Source: Neorhizobium sp. NCHU2750 (GTDB lineage Bacteria > Pseudomonadota > Alphaproteobacteria > Rhizobiales > Rhizobiaceae). From it: a stretch of 64,000 nt of DNA. The notes beneath the pieces are model-generated. The model was not told the origin of the DNA and did no database searches. It saw only the letters and a program-made list of their open reading frames with translations. This document shows positions 9,035 to 18,923 of the stretch, in pieces; positions within the stretch are counted from its first letter, which is position 1; each line of letters begins with the position of its first letter. The stretch spans positions 1 to 64,000 of the forward strand of contig NZ_CP030831.1 in assembly GCF_003597675.1 (NCBI RefSeq), given 5' to 3'. The position numbers and the translations under genes were made by a program.

Positions 9035-9727
9035 ATGGTATATCAGCGTCCTGTTTTCACGGTGATTAGCCTGCTGCGGATCCGGAACCGCGAAGAGGCC
9101 AAGCTCGTGCTGATCGGAGCAGTCGTGGTTTATCGCAATTTTGTGGAACAAACCTTGGCTGATGCCCAAAAAAATTGGGTCAAGTCACTCGTACTCTACG
9201 ACGATCCGGGTGATGCTGTGACCGGAATCCTGACATGGTTCAGCAGGTATGCATGCTTGCACGGACCGAGGTTGGGGCCGTTGGACACAATCGCCGTGAA
9301 TGATAATCCGCTCTACATTTACTGTCCTCGCAGGAAGCTTGAGGAATATGCAAAAGAACGTATTGTGTCTTTTCATTCAGAGATCGGCTCGGTCGTGTGC
9401 TCCATGTCACCCTTCGATGCAGGCGTGACGCGTGAGAAGGTCCGCTATGGGCATAACCTGATATCCCCAGGGTCTTGCCTCCTTCCGGATGCTTTGGAAG
9501 CCTATGTCGCCTTTCTCCCGAGCAAGTCGTTTCTGAAATTGCCATATAGCGTTTATGAGGTTCACAATGATCGTTATGTTCATAAGTTCTTTGCGCTGCT
9601 CCCAGGATCCCGCTTTCATTTTGAAGTCGTAGCGGTTGGTTTGGCCTATCCCGCTGCTAAAAAAAGGCCTTCTGGTCTTGGAATTCTGCGTTGTTGCTTC
9701 ACCGGAAAGACAAACACCTGCCTGTAA
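9035..9727 (+). CDS. RolB/plast-family T-DNA protein
   Basis: 230 residues from the ATG at 9035 (MVYQRPVF); another ATG immediately before it would add one Met. Landmarks are PLYIYC near residue 93, CSMSPFDAGVT near 123, NLISPGSCLLPDALEAYVAFLP near 140-160 and HFEVVAVGLAYP near 200. It is paralogous to the gene at 25804-26499, which shares the NxISPGS and RKFxAxxPxSRF blocks. A plant-type TATAAA at 8965-8970 lies just downstream of the IS256-family element, so the core promoter survives but upstream promoter elements have been displaced by 1.4 kb. Function unknown beyond family membership. Confidence 0.83.
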   Translation: MVYQRPVFTVISLLRIRNREEAKLVLIGAVVVYRNFVEQTLADAQKNWVKSLVLYDDPGDAVTGILTWFSRYACLHGPRLGPLDTIAVNDNPLYIYCPRRKLEEYAKERIVSFHSEIGSVVCSMSPFDAGVTREKVRYGHNLISPGSCLLPDALEAYVAFLPSKSFLKLPYSVYEVHNDRYVHKFFALLPGSRFHFEVVAVGLAYPAAKKRPSGLGILRCCFTGKTNTCL

Positions 9728-10205
9728 GAAACTAAGCGTTGGAATGAAGCCAGAAGGTCCGCATCGCCGTTTACCGGTTTATTGTGAAATATCTTTTAAG
9801 TTATGATAATCTGCTGTTGCACATCGGCAGCAGATCGTGGGCTATTGCCAGTATGTACTACGTTCTGTTTTCAAGCACTGTAGCATCTTTCTAAGCGAAA
9901 TAAATTATCTCGTTTGTTTGTGTTTTTGAAACAAATATTCATACAGAACAGTGCGATATGTCGTAAAATAGTAAACATGCTGTTCAAAGTTCTTATCCCC
10001 AGGCAATTGCCTCGGATACCTATAGTTTTAAAAGAATACAATACATATAACGACATATACGTTTTGATGCCACACAAAGTCAATGAATAGCGGGAAATAG
10101 TCGTAAGCGAAAGTTATCTTGTGTGTGACGAACTGTGTAATTGGATGCAGGGTCTATTTAAAGCCTTTTGAGCGGATGAGGTGAAGACCATTTCTGCAAA
10201 TAGAT
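9728..10205. other. intergenic region with plast promoter
   Basis: AT-rich DNA between two plus-strand plast genes. It should hold the 3' region of the first and the promoter of the second; a TATTTAAAG at about 10154-10162 sits about 50 bp before the ATG at 10206. A 70-codon minus-strand frame here has no support. Confidence 0.5.
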
Positions 10206-11150
10206 ATGATGGTTCCACCACGTCCAGGCTTCGCTCCGCTTACTCTTGAATCTATTAATGACAGAATGGAAATGCATCTATTTTTGACCAGTGCATGCAT
10301 CCTATATCATATCTATATCCGCGATAATCTCCTGATTTATCAGGAGATTTGGACGAAATACTGGCGGGGACGATTGGCAGAGAGCGCGCTAAAAAACGAA
10401 ATTTCCGCGTTATTTCTTCGTCTCCCATTTCCTCGTCCGCCGACGCTTCAGTCCATCGCAGAGCAGGAGGTGATCTGTAAAGACGCGGCGCCAATCTATG
10501 TTTATTGTTCCCGGGAAGCTATGCTGAGTCATGTGCAGTCTAAGGATCTTTGCCAATTCGGAAGGGCGAACCTTCTCGCATGCACGTTAGCTCCTTACCG
10601 AACCGGAGTTACAATCGAAATGGTGCGATGTTTGTTCAAGCGTTTACACGATGGAAATCGCGTCGAAGCTGGAACCGGCGAAGAAGACTTGAGTCATTTT
10701 GTGGCCTTCCTTCCCACCACGGCTTTCCGGCGAGGGCCGCGGTTTTACCTGGGTGGCGAAAGTGTCCAATTCTTTCTACGAGAAGGAGGGTTGGAACTCC
10801 CTTGCCACATCATCGCGTTCGGTAGAGCGTTGTTCAGCGAAATACTAGCTGATGGCTCGTCCTGGGACTGGAAAAGCGTCGGGGAGAGTTCTCGTTTGAA
10901 TCATGTTCGGGCCAGTGTCGAATTGTCACGCAACGTTCCAACGGCGGAGACAACTGATAATTGGGCCGAAGCGGCTTTAGGAGCCGACGCCGTGTACCCC
11001 GTGCGGCCTCCAAATCTGACCCCGACGCAAGATCATCCTTGCAAACCCTTGCTTTCGGGAAATCGAGTGCCGAATGAACGTCATAGACCTTGGAAGCGCT
11101 TCTTCAAGAAGCTCCGATCTGTTTCAAAGCATTTCTACTTTAATCGCTGA
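10206..11150 (+). CDS. RolB/plast-family T-DNA protein with C-terminal extension
   Basis: 314 residues. The plast core occupies about residues 1-220: RPGFAPLTL near the start, APIYVYCSREAM near 97, CTLAPYRTGVT near 128, SHFVAFLPTTAF near 163 and PCHIIAFGRALF near 202. A further about 90 residues, rich in Pro, Asn and Arg and ending in a basic Lys/Arg stretch (RPWKRFFKKLRS), have no counterpart in the other plast proteins here. A basic tail could act in nuclear targeting or nucleic-acid contact, but that is a guess. The gene is expected to be expressed only in the plant. Confidence 0.82.
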   Translation: MMVPPRPGFAPLTLESINDRMEMHLFLTSACILYHIYIRDNLLIYQEIWTKYWRGRLAESALKNEISALFLRLPFPRPPTLQSIAEQEVICKDAAPIYVYCSREAMLSHVQSKDLCQFGRANLLACTLAPYRTGVTIEMVRCLFKRLHDGNRVEAGTGEEDLSHFVAFLPTTAFRRGPRFYLGGESVQFFLREGGLELPCHIIAFGRALFSEILADGSSWDWKSVGESSRLNHVRASVELSRNVPTAETTDNWAEAALGADAVYPVRPPNLTPTQDHPCKPLLSGNRVPNERHRPWKRFFKKLRSVSKHFYFNR

Positions 11151-11964
11151 ATCTGTATTAATTTGCTGTCTGGTTGTGCTTTCGCTTAAATAATTATCTA
11201 TGTTCGAGTGCGGTCCTTGTGATGTTGTTGAAACAAATGTTTTATTGGCTGATATGGCCACCAATAAAAATTTTAAAATAGCGATCATGCTATATTGATA
11301 GAACATGGTTGTTTGCTACAGGTAATCAGATAGGTATTTAACAGGTATTATTTGTCGAACACAAACCCGATAATTTCGCAGTTCAATTATTGAATATCGA
11401 GAATCCGAGCGACTAAGTTTGAAGTGATTTCCCGAAATTATCGCATTTTTGAAAAAATCGTAAAGACAAATGGACGTGGCCAAGGGTCACCGAGTGCGGC
11501 GTGCCGCAAAAATAGAAATCTGGTCTCCAATTATGCCACTGCAATTTTCATTCGGCACCCTGCTAGGGGAAATTATCAATCGAGTACCCCATAGTTGGTG
11601 ATCAATCCCATTGACTTTTTCATCTTGGCAGATGGTGACTCTGTTCAATCATTATTTTAGCTTGTTTGATTTTCTATGAAAGGCCCTCGGAATAATTATT
11701 TCCATAAGGTTCTAGTCGTTAAAGCTGTAGACAAAACTTAGGTCATCAGGGTTTTGATTTTCCCAGAGGCCTTCATTTTAATTAACTAAAATCCGTACTG
11801 TCTCAATACAAAAGGAAAATGATTAAATCAATAAAAACACTGAGGAGTAAAGGTTTTATTCATCATAATATTTAAAATTACACGGGAACAGACATAAAGA
11901 AAACATCAAGAGTTAATCAAACAGAGCACGCGACCCGCGCAACCTATATCTCCTCCGATTTCGT
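11151..11964. other. convergent 3' region, 0.8 kb without a gene
   Basis: AT-rich region between the extended plast gene (plus) and the SDR fusion gene (minus). It contains AATAAA-type motifs on both strands (for example AATAAAAAC near 11830), expected for two plant polyadenylation sites. A short GC-rich island at about 11475-11515 includes GCGGCGTGCCGC. I see no gene. Confidence 0.5.
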
Positions 11965-12924
11965 TTAACGCGTGGCTTCTTTCATACACAGCACCTCAAT
12001 CTTTGGGACAAAAGCGTTGTTAGGACGCTCGATAGCCTGTCGAACAAGTTCAGCTATGTGCTCGGGCTGGATCTTACCATCATCCTCAATCTCATCAGTC
12101 CAAGCACTCATTTTTGTCGCCACATAGCCTGGGCATATTTCCATTGTTCTAACGCCGGACTCCCACCCAACATGCTGGGCTGTTTTCGTGAGACCTGAGA
12201 GGGCGTGTTTTGTCATGTTGTAACCAACGAACGAGTTCAGAACCCGCTGGCCTGACATGGAGTTGATATTGACGATCCGGCCAGATCCACTTTTCGCGAG
12301 CTGAGGCAGGCACAGCATGATCATCCTCAGCGGAGCCCCAGCGTTGATCTTCCACTGTCTCTCAAGCTGCTCATAGTCAATTCCCTCCGCAAGCGCTACC
12401 CGTGTTCCATCCCCAGCATTGTTAACAAGGCCATCTATCCTCCCAAATTTTATCATGGCCGTCGATACCCACTCCTCCATCGTTTGGAGGTCCTCAGCTT
12501 CAAAACGTGCGAAGTGAAGAGATTCATTCTGAAACCCAAAAGTGGCTTCCAGTTTTTCCACGCTACGCGCTCCTAAGCTCAAACGAAAACCACGCCGCAT
12601 CAGGTTGTCGACGATGGCCTTGCCTATGCCTCCAGATGCACCAGTGACCAGAAACACCCCGCTGTCTCTAGTGTGGACGTTCCAAGATGAACCATCGAAT
12701 TTGAAGTGGAGAACACACGCGTTACATCTTTGCATCGCGGTCAGCTCAACCCCGAGCAGTGTAGCAACTACTGAGAGTACACCGCCATGAGAAACGAAAA
12801 GAATATTCGACCGGCGGGCATGAGTCAGTGCTCCCGCCTCTCGAGCGGAAAAGAGTTCAGTTTTTTCACAATCAGGGTAATTTTCAACAAACATTTTCCG
12901 TGGACCGAGACCACCCTCATGCAT
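11965..12924 (-). CDS. histidine-phosphatase fragment fused to short-chain dehydrogenase
   Basis: 319 residues from the ATG at 12924. Residues 1 to about 85 resemble the C-terminal part of the phosphoglycerate-mutase/histidine-phosphatase fold ([18 protein letters not shown]). From about 90 on there is a complete classical [19 protein letters not shown] (Rossmann TGxxxGIG), VNNAGDG (NNAG), INSMS (catalytic Ser), and YNMTKHA (catalytic YxxxK). The protein is therefore an NAD(P)-dependent oxidoreductase; the substrate is unknown, though a T-DNA location suggests opine or hormone metabolism in the plant. The frame is open upstream of the ATG and reads [13 protein letters not shown], the first strand of a histidine-phosphatase domain in which the RHG motif is lost. 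An upstream ATG at 13031-13033 would join it in frame if 12965-13025 were spliced out, giving 335 residues. Confidence 0.8.
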   Translation of the reverse strand: MHEGGLGPRKMFVENYPDCEKTELFSAREAGALTHARRSNILFVSHGGVLSVVATLLGVELTAMQRCNACVLHFKFDGSSWNVHTRDSGVFLVTGASGGIGKAIVDNLMRRGFRLSLGARSVEKLEATFGFQNESLHFARFEAEDLQTMEEWVSTAMIKFGRIDGLVNNAGDGTRVALAEGIDYEQLERQWKINAGAPLRMIMLCLPQLAKSGSGRIVNINSMSGQRVLNSFVGYNMTKHALSGLTKTAQHVGWESGVRTMEICPGYVATKMSAWTDEIEDDGKIQPEHIAELVRQAIERPNNAFVPKIEVLCMKEATR

Positions 12925-12964
12925 GCCAAAGTGGCGCTCGCCACCAATGAGAATTATTGTAAAT

Positions 12965-13025
12965 CTGGCGCGAAATAACAGAGATTTAACACGTCTAAAG
13001 TTATCTTCGAAATGTAGAAAATTAC
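12965..13025 (-). other. candidate 61-nt intron in the SDR fusion gene
   Basis: On the minus strand this segment begins GTAATT and ends CGCGCCAG. Removing it joins ATG-AAT-AT to A-TTT-ACA ([12 protein letters not shown]) in frame with the SDR fusion protein; unspliced, the same ATG meets TAA after three codons. The size and position resemble the acs candidate introns, but there is no second copy to compare, and an out-of-frame ATG lies upstream. Weaker than the acs cases. Confidence 0.35.
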
Positions 13026-13131
13026 ATATTCATTATAATGGACAACATACATCTCGAATAAAAAGATAGAATACGCGTGAACACATTGATATATCGAAAT
13101 TAATAAACATATTGTTTCAATTACGAGACTT

Positions 13132-14489
13132 TTATTTTGACGTTTCTATATTAAGATCCAAGTGTGGACTTAGATGAGAAACTTCACGATCGATTCCTTG
13201 ATTTCGCCATTCCCAGATAGCCATTTCATCTTCAGGTCGATCTGAGATTACCCAGTCCGCAATTGTTGCCGAATTTCCTGGTGTTCCTTTTCTCCAACGT
13301 ATGTGTTTCCGCTCGTCTGTCTCATGACGTCGGGCCCTGCCTGTTTTAATGTCGATGGAGAACTCACCCCGCTCGCCGGAATCCAGGAGGGCTGCGAAGT
13401 CATAGCATCTAGTGACCGCAGCAAACTTCAGGTGAGGGCGTTTAGCTCTAATCATCGTATCCTCCTTGAGGTAATACGCGAGTCTCACTGCGGCTTGATC
13501 TGAATCGAAAGCCAACAAGACATCTTTATCGACAACTTGGCCCAGCAAATTTCTGGTCACCCCGGAGAAAACAACATGTGCCGCCACGATCCTCATGTCT
13601 TGCATTAGCATGGAATCAAACCAGGCTTTGCCTGCCAAATACAAATCATCGACTGTGGGTTCAGTAACTTGACGCAGACGGGCCAGTCGGCACAGTTCTT
13701 CAGGAAAAAGAGCGGGCATCAGGGAGATTGATTTCCTCCAAGCAGATGCGGGCTGGGCATTTAAAACTGCATCAACGAAGGCACCGCCGTGTGGGTATTC
13801 AAATGTATAGAAAAGTACAACAACTCTTTGATGGTATTCCGGCCGGTGGCTAAGCCAAGCCACAATCACGTGAGCATCGTAGTTCCTACCGTCTAGGAAA
13901 ATGGTGGCATCTGGATTAGCCAAAAATACCTTGCTGAATATTTCAGTTAACAAAGGAATATGATCAATGGTTTCAAGATACTTGTCTTGTATTATCCCAT
14001 TTGATACCTCTCGGATAATAACAGGTACATCCTTGATTTTTGACGAGTGAATTTCATTGAAAAGCTTATCTCCCAACTTTTCAGACACTCGCCAAGTGTT
14101 AAGATCATGAGAAACGATAGCTACATTATCTGAAGTTAAACAGACGTCCAACTCGCTCAGATTGCGTCCTCCTTGCCCGAGCGCGGCCAACAATGAGCTC
14201 GCGGTGCATTCTTGAATTCGTTTCCCTAAATTGAACATTCCTCTGTGCTCAATGACCTGTAAGGGCAGGTCTTCCTCGAGCCGTTCTAGAAGCCTTGGGA
14301 CAGAATGGCGTGCGAGAACCTCGGGGGGAGTAACGTTTTCTGGTAGATCCCAATGGAGTGTCCAAGCCGGCCAAACGGTTCCTTCCACCTTGAGTGGCTT
14401 ACGTTGACAAAGGACCTGCGCAAAAAAAACGGGAGGTTACGAAACGACATGGTGAGTAAAATATAAAGTACTCTTACATTCACAGCCAT
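13132..14489 (-). CDS. acs: agrocinopine synthase (acs), copy 2, intact
   Basis: The protein makes agrocinopine from sugar phosphates in plant cells. The open frame 13132-14415 encodes 427 residues beginning VLCQRKPLKVEGTVWP and contains no ATG before residue 60. The alternative is a GTG at 14388 giving 418 residues, usable only in bacteria. I give the joined model: exon 1 14478-14489 (ATG-GCT-GTG-AAT) and exon 2 13132-14415, 431 residues, with a 62-nt candidate intron between. A glycerophosphodiesterase-like fold is suggested by VIEHRGMFNLG, LSELDVCLTSDN, and IFLDGRNYDAHV. Unlike copy 1 it has TGG, not TAG, in AWLSHRP. A TATATA at 14575-14580 sits about 85 bp upstream of the ATG. The divergent plast gene beyond it is split by an IS element. 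Confidence 0.88.
14416..14477 (-). other. candidate spliceosomal intron in acs copy 2 (62 nt)
   Basis: Minus-strand segment beginning GTAAGAG (close to the plant donor consensus GTAAGT) and ending in a T-run and GCGCAG. A CGTAAC that could serve as branch site lies about 20 nt before the acceptor. Splicing joins ATG-GCT-GTG-AAT to GTC-CTT-TGT in frame; 62 is not a multiple of three, so unspliced RNA reads a different frame that ends at 14286. Confidence 0.62.
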
Positions 14490-15002
14490 TTGCGAGCTAA
14501 AGCGAATTGCCGGGTGCACGGCGGGAATTGCAGCGATTTCGATCTAAAAGTGACAAGCAAAATTTGTCGTGGAGTATATAGATATTGCCAAATGGAGTAC
14601 TTAAATAATGCACAAATGCTGACAGTTTTAGCTAATATTTTATTGTGGGGCATAACTTAGCTGGAATCACTCCACGGATAATCAGTCATTGTTATTTTCG
14701 GCGTCAATTTGTCGGCCACTATCCGATTAGTTGCGCAAATCTTCAAATTTTCGACCTCACATCACACCTTTGTCGGTGTTTTCAGCGAAAGGCAGGTCCC
14801 ATTTTTGAAAAATCCTCCATCAAGATAAATAGTTTAATAGGGTAAAAGGACGAAATACTTCGGTGTTGAGATTCGACTCAATTAATTTCAAACCAATCCC
14901 GTGATTGATGCTATAGAGTCACCCAATATAAGGGGCACTGAAGCGCGTTTAATTATTGACTGTGACTGAAATTTACATTCAAAAATAAGTAACTAGTTCG
15001 AT
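14490..15002. other. divergent promoter region, acs copy 2 and plast gene
   Basis: Between the leftward acs and the rightward plast gene. TATATA (14575-14580, serving acs) and TATAAGG (14927-14933, about 70 bp before the plast ATG) are good plant TATA candidates. No gene seen. Confidence 0.5.
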
Positions 15003-15301
15003 ATGTATCACAGTCGACCGATATTCAACATTATCGGTAGCTCGAATATACAAGATCGGCGTCAACTTAAACTCGTCCTACGTCACACAGAGATTGCTTA
15101 TCGCAGCTTTGCACAAGAGGATCTCATACCTGTTCGACGTTCCTGGATGAATTCCATCATTAATACTGATGTTCCCATTGATCCAGCTATAGATGAAGTG
15201 GTCAAGCGCTTTTGCGAAGTTGCTTGCTTGCCAGGCCCAGCAGGTATATGAACCGCGCCGGGTTTGCCGGAGGCTCCAACTTCTGAGAAAGTGGAGCCGA
15301 T

Positions 15302-15628
15302 ATGAGCAAGACAACAAACAAATTTTCACCGGAAGTCCGCGCCCGAGCCGTGCGGATGGTTTTGGATCACCAAGGCGAATATTCCTCGCGATGGGCAGCG
15401 GTTTCCTCGATCTCCGCCAAGATCGGCTGCACGGCGCAGACGCTCAATGAATGGGTAAAGAAGGCAGAAGTGGAGGATGGTTCCCGGCCCGGGCTCCCAA
15501 GCGAAGTGGCCGAGAGGATGAAGGCTCTGGAGCGGGAGAACCGCGAGCTTCGGCAGGCCAACGAGATACTGCGCAAGGCGTCTGCTTATTTCGCGATGGC
15601 GGAGCTCGACCGCCCGTTGAAGCGATGA
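15302..15628 (+). CDS. IS3-family OrfA (transposase DNA-binding subunit)
   Basis: 108 residues, starting [21 protein letters not shown]. The N-terminal helix-turn-helix of the IS3 OrfA type ([16 protein letters not shown]) is followed by a leucine-zipper-like coiled coil ([26 protein letters not shown]). The stop codon overlaps the start of OrfB (ATGA). OrfB lies in the -1 frame and is open back to 15451, which permits the -1 programmed frameshift that usually makes the OrfAB transposase. Confidence 0.92.
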   Translation: MSKTTNKFSPEVRARAVRMVLDHQGEYSSRWAAVSSISAKIGCTAQTLNEWVKKAEVEDGSRPGLPSEVAERMKALERENRELRQANEILRKASAYFAMAELDRPLKR

Positions 15629-16530
15629 TCTCGTTCATTGACGAACACCGTGGCGTGTTCGGGGTCGAGCCGATCTGCAGACTGCTGCCGATTGCCCCGT
15701 CAACCTACTACGAGAACGTTGCCAAACGCCTGGACGTGGACCGGTTGTCGGTCCGCGCCCGCAGCGACATTGCATTGAAGATCGAGATACGCCGTGTGTT
15801 CGAGGCGAACTTCCGCGTCTACGGCGTGCGCAAGATCTGGCGGCAATTGAAGCGGGAAGGCATCGATATCGCCCGCTGCACCGTCGCCCGGCTCATGCGA
15901 TCGATGGGACTTCAGGGTATCATCCGGGGCAAGCCGATCCGCACGACGATCCCGGACAAGACGGCTCCCAGCCCGCTCGATCGGGTGAACCGCCAGTTCA
16001 AGGCTCCCGCGCCGAACAGGCTCTGGGTTTCGGATTTCACCTATGTCGCCACCTGGCAAGGCTTCGTCTACGTGGCCTTCGTCATCGACGCCTTCGCCCG
16101 CCGGATTGTCGGCTGGCGGGTGAGTCGAACGGCGCACGCCGGGTTCGTACTCGATGCTTTGGAACAGGCGCTTCATGAGCGGCGTCCCATTCATGGCGGC
16201 GGCCTTGTCCATCACAGCGATCGCGGTGTCCAATACGTCTCGATCAAGTATTCGGAGCGACTGGCCGAGGCGGGCATCGAGCCTTCCGTCGGAAGTGTCG
16301 GTGACTCTTACGACAATGCACTCGCCGAAACGATCAACGGTCTCTACAAGGCCGAGGTCATTCATCGGCGCGGACCATGGCGGAGTTTCGAAGCGGTTGA
16401 ATTCGCCACCCTCGAATGGGCCGATTGGTTCAACCATCGACGGCTTCTGGAGCCCATCGGAAACATCCCGCCAGCCGAAGCCGAGGAGCAGCACTACGCC
16501 ATGCTGGACGAACCAGCCATGGCCGCATAA
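15625..16530 (+). CDS. IS3-family OrfB (transposase catalytic subunit)
   Basis: 301 residues from the ATG overlapping the OrfA stop ([18 protein letters not shown]). An rve-type integrase core is clear: Asp in [12 protein letters not shown], Asp in [12 protein letters not shown] and Glu in [14 protein letters not shown] complete the DDE triad. [20 protein letters not shown] is the usual C-terminal block. No stop or frameshift within. It may act as part of an OrfAB frameshift fusion. Confidence 0.93.
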   Translation: MISFIDEHRGVFGVEPICRLLPIAPSTYYENVAKRLDVDRLSVRARSDIALKIEIRRVFEANFRVYGVRKIWRQLKREGIDIARCTVARLMRSMGLQGIIRGKPIRTTIPDKTAPSPLDRVNRQFKAPAPNRLWVSDFTYVATWQGFVYVAFVIDAFARRIVGWRVSRTAHAGFVLDALEQALHERRPIHGGGLVHHSDRGVQYVSIKYSERLAEAGIEPSVGSVGDSYDNALAETINGLYKAEVIHRRGPWRSFEAVEFATLEWADWFNHRRLLEPIGNIPPAEAEEQHYAMLDEPAMAA

Positions 16531-17011
16531 CTTAAACCAAATAGCCTCCGGCAAACCCGGCGCGGTTCATATACCCCTGAATATTATACTAAAAGATTCT
16601 CTAATGTACGTTTATTGTTCGTTTCAAGAAATGCGAAGGTATGCATGCGAGCGATTTTATGAGGGCTTTTCCGGCAAAGGCGTGGTCATCTCCACCGTTC
16701 CACCCTATGCCCAAGGATTAACAAAAGAAACTATGAGGTGGTGGCAGAACGAGGTCTGTCAAATTACAAACAATGAAAAAAATGACTTGGATGCTTATAT
16801 TGCTTTCCTTCCGAATACTTCGCTTCAGAACACAAGTTTCTCGCACGTGAAGATCGGCGGCGATACCTTCCTGGCGCCATCCCGGGCTGACCCTTTCTGT
16901 GTTGAAATAGTCGCGGTCGGCAAAGCTCTCTTTCAGGATAACGGGCTGAAAAAGGCACCCAAGGCGGGGTGGACAATGGCTCTCACCTCCTTGTTGAAGC
17001 GCTTGGTCTAA

Positions 17012-17519
17012 TACGCACATCTGTGTGTGAGCGGGAATGAAGCAACAGTGTCCGATCGTAACGAAATGTGTCAAGTCTATGTAATGATAATAAGATGATG
17101 TAGCCTGCATGCAGATAATCAGTGTATTTCCAATATGTACTTTAATTACCGATGTCGTATCGTTGTGTGCTTTATGAATAATAAATTATTTACCATAGAT
17201 GTATCTGATTAATATTTTGGTCTCGAGTCGCAGTATAACTTTTGAGCCGTTCTATCAATCAAAGCAAATTAAAGGTGCAGCCTATGTAAATTGCTAATTT
17301 AATTTTGCTTTAGAATCTAATTTACCACTGAATTATAATATAATGCTTATTCTAAGCTGTGAGAAGGATTAACTAAAAATTTTATATATCGATTTTTATT
17401 ATATCAAGCAGATGTTTCGATCTTGGTGGCGACACAGACGCGCTGAGTATTCTATGAATTTCAAGAATAATTATAAATGAAGCGCAGATTTATTAGACAA
17501 TAATTGGCGTGGTAAACAG
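17012..17519. other. convergent 3' region, no gene seen
   Basis: AT-rich DNA between the 3' end of the split plast gene (plus) and of iaaH (minus). Contains AATAATAAATTATT near 17177, a likely plant polyadenylation signal. No gene. Confidence 0.5.
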
Positions 17520-18923
17520 CTAGTTCGGCACATCTGAGAAAGAACGAAAATTTATGGCTTTTTCTAATGCTGCCCCGATTGCTAACAGACGGTGGTCTGA
17601 ACCCGCTAATCCATCAATTTCCATTCCAACAGGCAAGCGATCAGGTGTAAGGCCAACAGGAAGGCTCAACCCAGGTAGGCCTGCGTTGCTGCTTGGATCC
17701 ACGTTTCGCACGTAGATCTTGAAAGTGTTCACCATTGAGCCATTGTGGATGACTGAGGAATCCTGACCTATGGCTTTGGCCGCCAAGGGTGCAGTTGGGA
17801 AGAGAATTGCATCTAACCGATAGAGTCTGAAGTAGTTGCGATAAGCGGCTTGGAGCCTTGGCCTGAAGGAGTGACGCGCCAGTTCATATTCAGCGTTGGA
17901 AATTTGATGTCCCTCAATTTGTGCGTTGACAATGTCCGCTACATCGGGACTACGAATTTCTTTGATAACGTCAGAAAAAGAAACTGTTCCCACAAACTCG
18001 TCGAGATACTGTTTTAGAGCGTGTGGAAATTCATAAAGTGCAATTGGCAAGCTGGCCCCGTTGTTCAGATCCTCCAGGTGGGGAATATTGGCTTCAACGA
18101 AGGTTACGCCTCTGTTGGCTAGCAAGCGAATCGTCGTTTCAGCTGCCAAGGCCACATCAGCATCAAGGTCACCGTAAAAGTAGGTAGTGGGGAGGCCGAT
18201 CCGAAGCCCCTTCAGTGGCACGGGCGGAATTCTCGCCGGCCTTCGGGATATCACCTGGTCGAGAATTACAACATCGGCTACGCACTGCGCTATGATTCCG
18301 GCGGTGTCTCGGGTCGGACTAACCGGTATTATCCGATCTCCCGGATATCGACCAAGTGTCGGTCGAAATCCTACTACGCCACACAGGGCTGCGGGTAGGC
18401 GAACAGATGCACCGGTATCGGTGCCTATGCCGCCCAACATCAATCGGCTTGCCACCGCAGCAGCCACACCACCGCTTGAGCCTCCTGGTATCAGACCTGG
18501 ATTCCACGGGTTCCGCACCGCCCCGGTGGCATAGTTGTTGCTCGTAATTCCAAACGATAACTCATGCATGTTTCCCGAAGCACCCGGCAGGGCTCCAGCT
18601 GAAAAAAGTCTTTCTGCGACGCGGGATGGTATCTTTGGCAAGTGGTTTATCAGTGCCGGCGTAGCAGCGCTGGTAGGAAATATGCCGGTCGCGATGTTCG
18701 CCTTAAAACAGAGTGGAATGCCGCAAAGACCTACTCCGGCGTTTCCATGGCGATCAATTTTTTTGGCGCTTCGCCGCAAGCCATCCCAGTCTGTAGCCAG
18801 AAGGGCATTCAATGCTTTTGCAGCTTCACAACGCGCGATTAGAGTTTCTACTAGTTCTAAGCATGAGTAGTCTTTCCGTCTTAGGCGTTCTAGGGTTTGT
18901 GCTAACGAGGTAATGGGCACCAT
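17520..18923 (-). CDS. iaaH: indoleacetamide hydrolase (auxin synthesis, tms2)
   Basis: 467 residues, the usual length for Ti IaaH. It hydrolyses indole-3-acetamide to indole-3-acetic acid, the second step of the T-DNA auxin pathway. It belongs to the amidase-signature family: Lys74 in PLCFKAN, Ser149 in PGGSSGG and nucleophile Ser173 in TDTGASVR form the Ser-cisSer-Lys triad. It is transcribed divergently from iaaM with a 339-bp intergenic region, the arrangement seen in other Ti plasmids. No lesion seen. Confidence 0.97.
   Translation of the reverse strand: MVPITSLAQTLERLRRKDYSCLELVETLIARCEAAKALNALLATDWDGLRRSAKKIDRHGNAGVGLCGIPLCFKANIATGIFPTSAATPALINHLPKIPSRVAERLFSAGALPGASGNMHELSFGITSNNYATGAVRNPWNPGLIPGGSSGGVAAAVASRLMLGGIGTDTGASVRLPAALCGVVGFRPTLGRYPGDRIIPVSPTRDTAGIIAQCVADVVILDQVISRRPARIPPVPLKGLRIGLPTTYFYGDLDADVALAAETTIRLLANRGVTFVEANIPHLEDLNNGASLPIALYEFPHALKQYLDEFVGTVSFSDVIKEIRSPDVADIVNAQIEGHQISNAEYELARHSFRPRLQAAYRNYFRLYRLDAILFPTAPLAAKAIGQDSSVIHNGSMVNTFKIYVRNVDPSSNAGLPGLSLPVGLTPDRLPVGMEIDGLAGSDHRLLAIGAALEKAINFRSFSDVPN

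Larger units (their letters stand above)
15249..16569 (+). mobile_element. IS3-family insertion sequence, complete
   Basis: 1321 bp, with terminal inverted repeats TGAACCGCGCCGGGTTTGCC... and its exact complement at the right end (at least 27 bp). It is flanked by the 4-bp duplication TATA (15245-15248 and 16570-16573). Because TATA is itself palindromic, the outermost base assignment could shift by one or two. Two overlapping transposase frames follow the IS3 pattern. It splits a plast gene. Confidence 0.93.
15003..17011 (+). pseudogene. RolB/plast-family gene split by an IS3-family insertion
   Basis: Codons 1-82 (15003-15248) and the rest (16574-17011) join exactly in frame when the 1321-bp element and one copy of its TATA duplication are removed, restoring PGPAGIPLNIILKDSLMYVYC. 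The restored protein is 227 residues, the same length as the plast protein at 2406 and its closest relative here (shared RFYEG, GVVI-TVPPYA, DLDAYIAFLP). It also has the C-x5-R arrangement CSFQEMR. As it stands the gene can give only an 82-residue N-terminal piece that runs into a stop at the IS end. There are no other lesions, so the insertion is recent and excision would restore the gene. Confidence 0.92.

Noticed and set aside
13132..14388. acs copy 2 started at the GTG codon at 14388
   Set aside because: GTG is not a usable start in plants, and the conserved frame VLCQRKP extends upstream of it in both copies, so I preferred the spliced model while stating the alternative.
14286..14519. 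77-codon minus-strand frame overlapping the acs start
   Set aside because: It is the unspliced reading of the acs 5' end (MAVNVRVLY...), shifted out of the acs frame; not conserved at copy 1.
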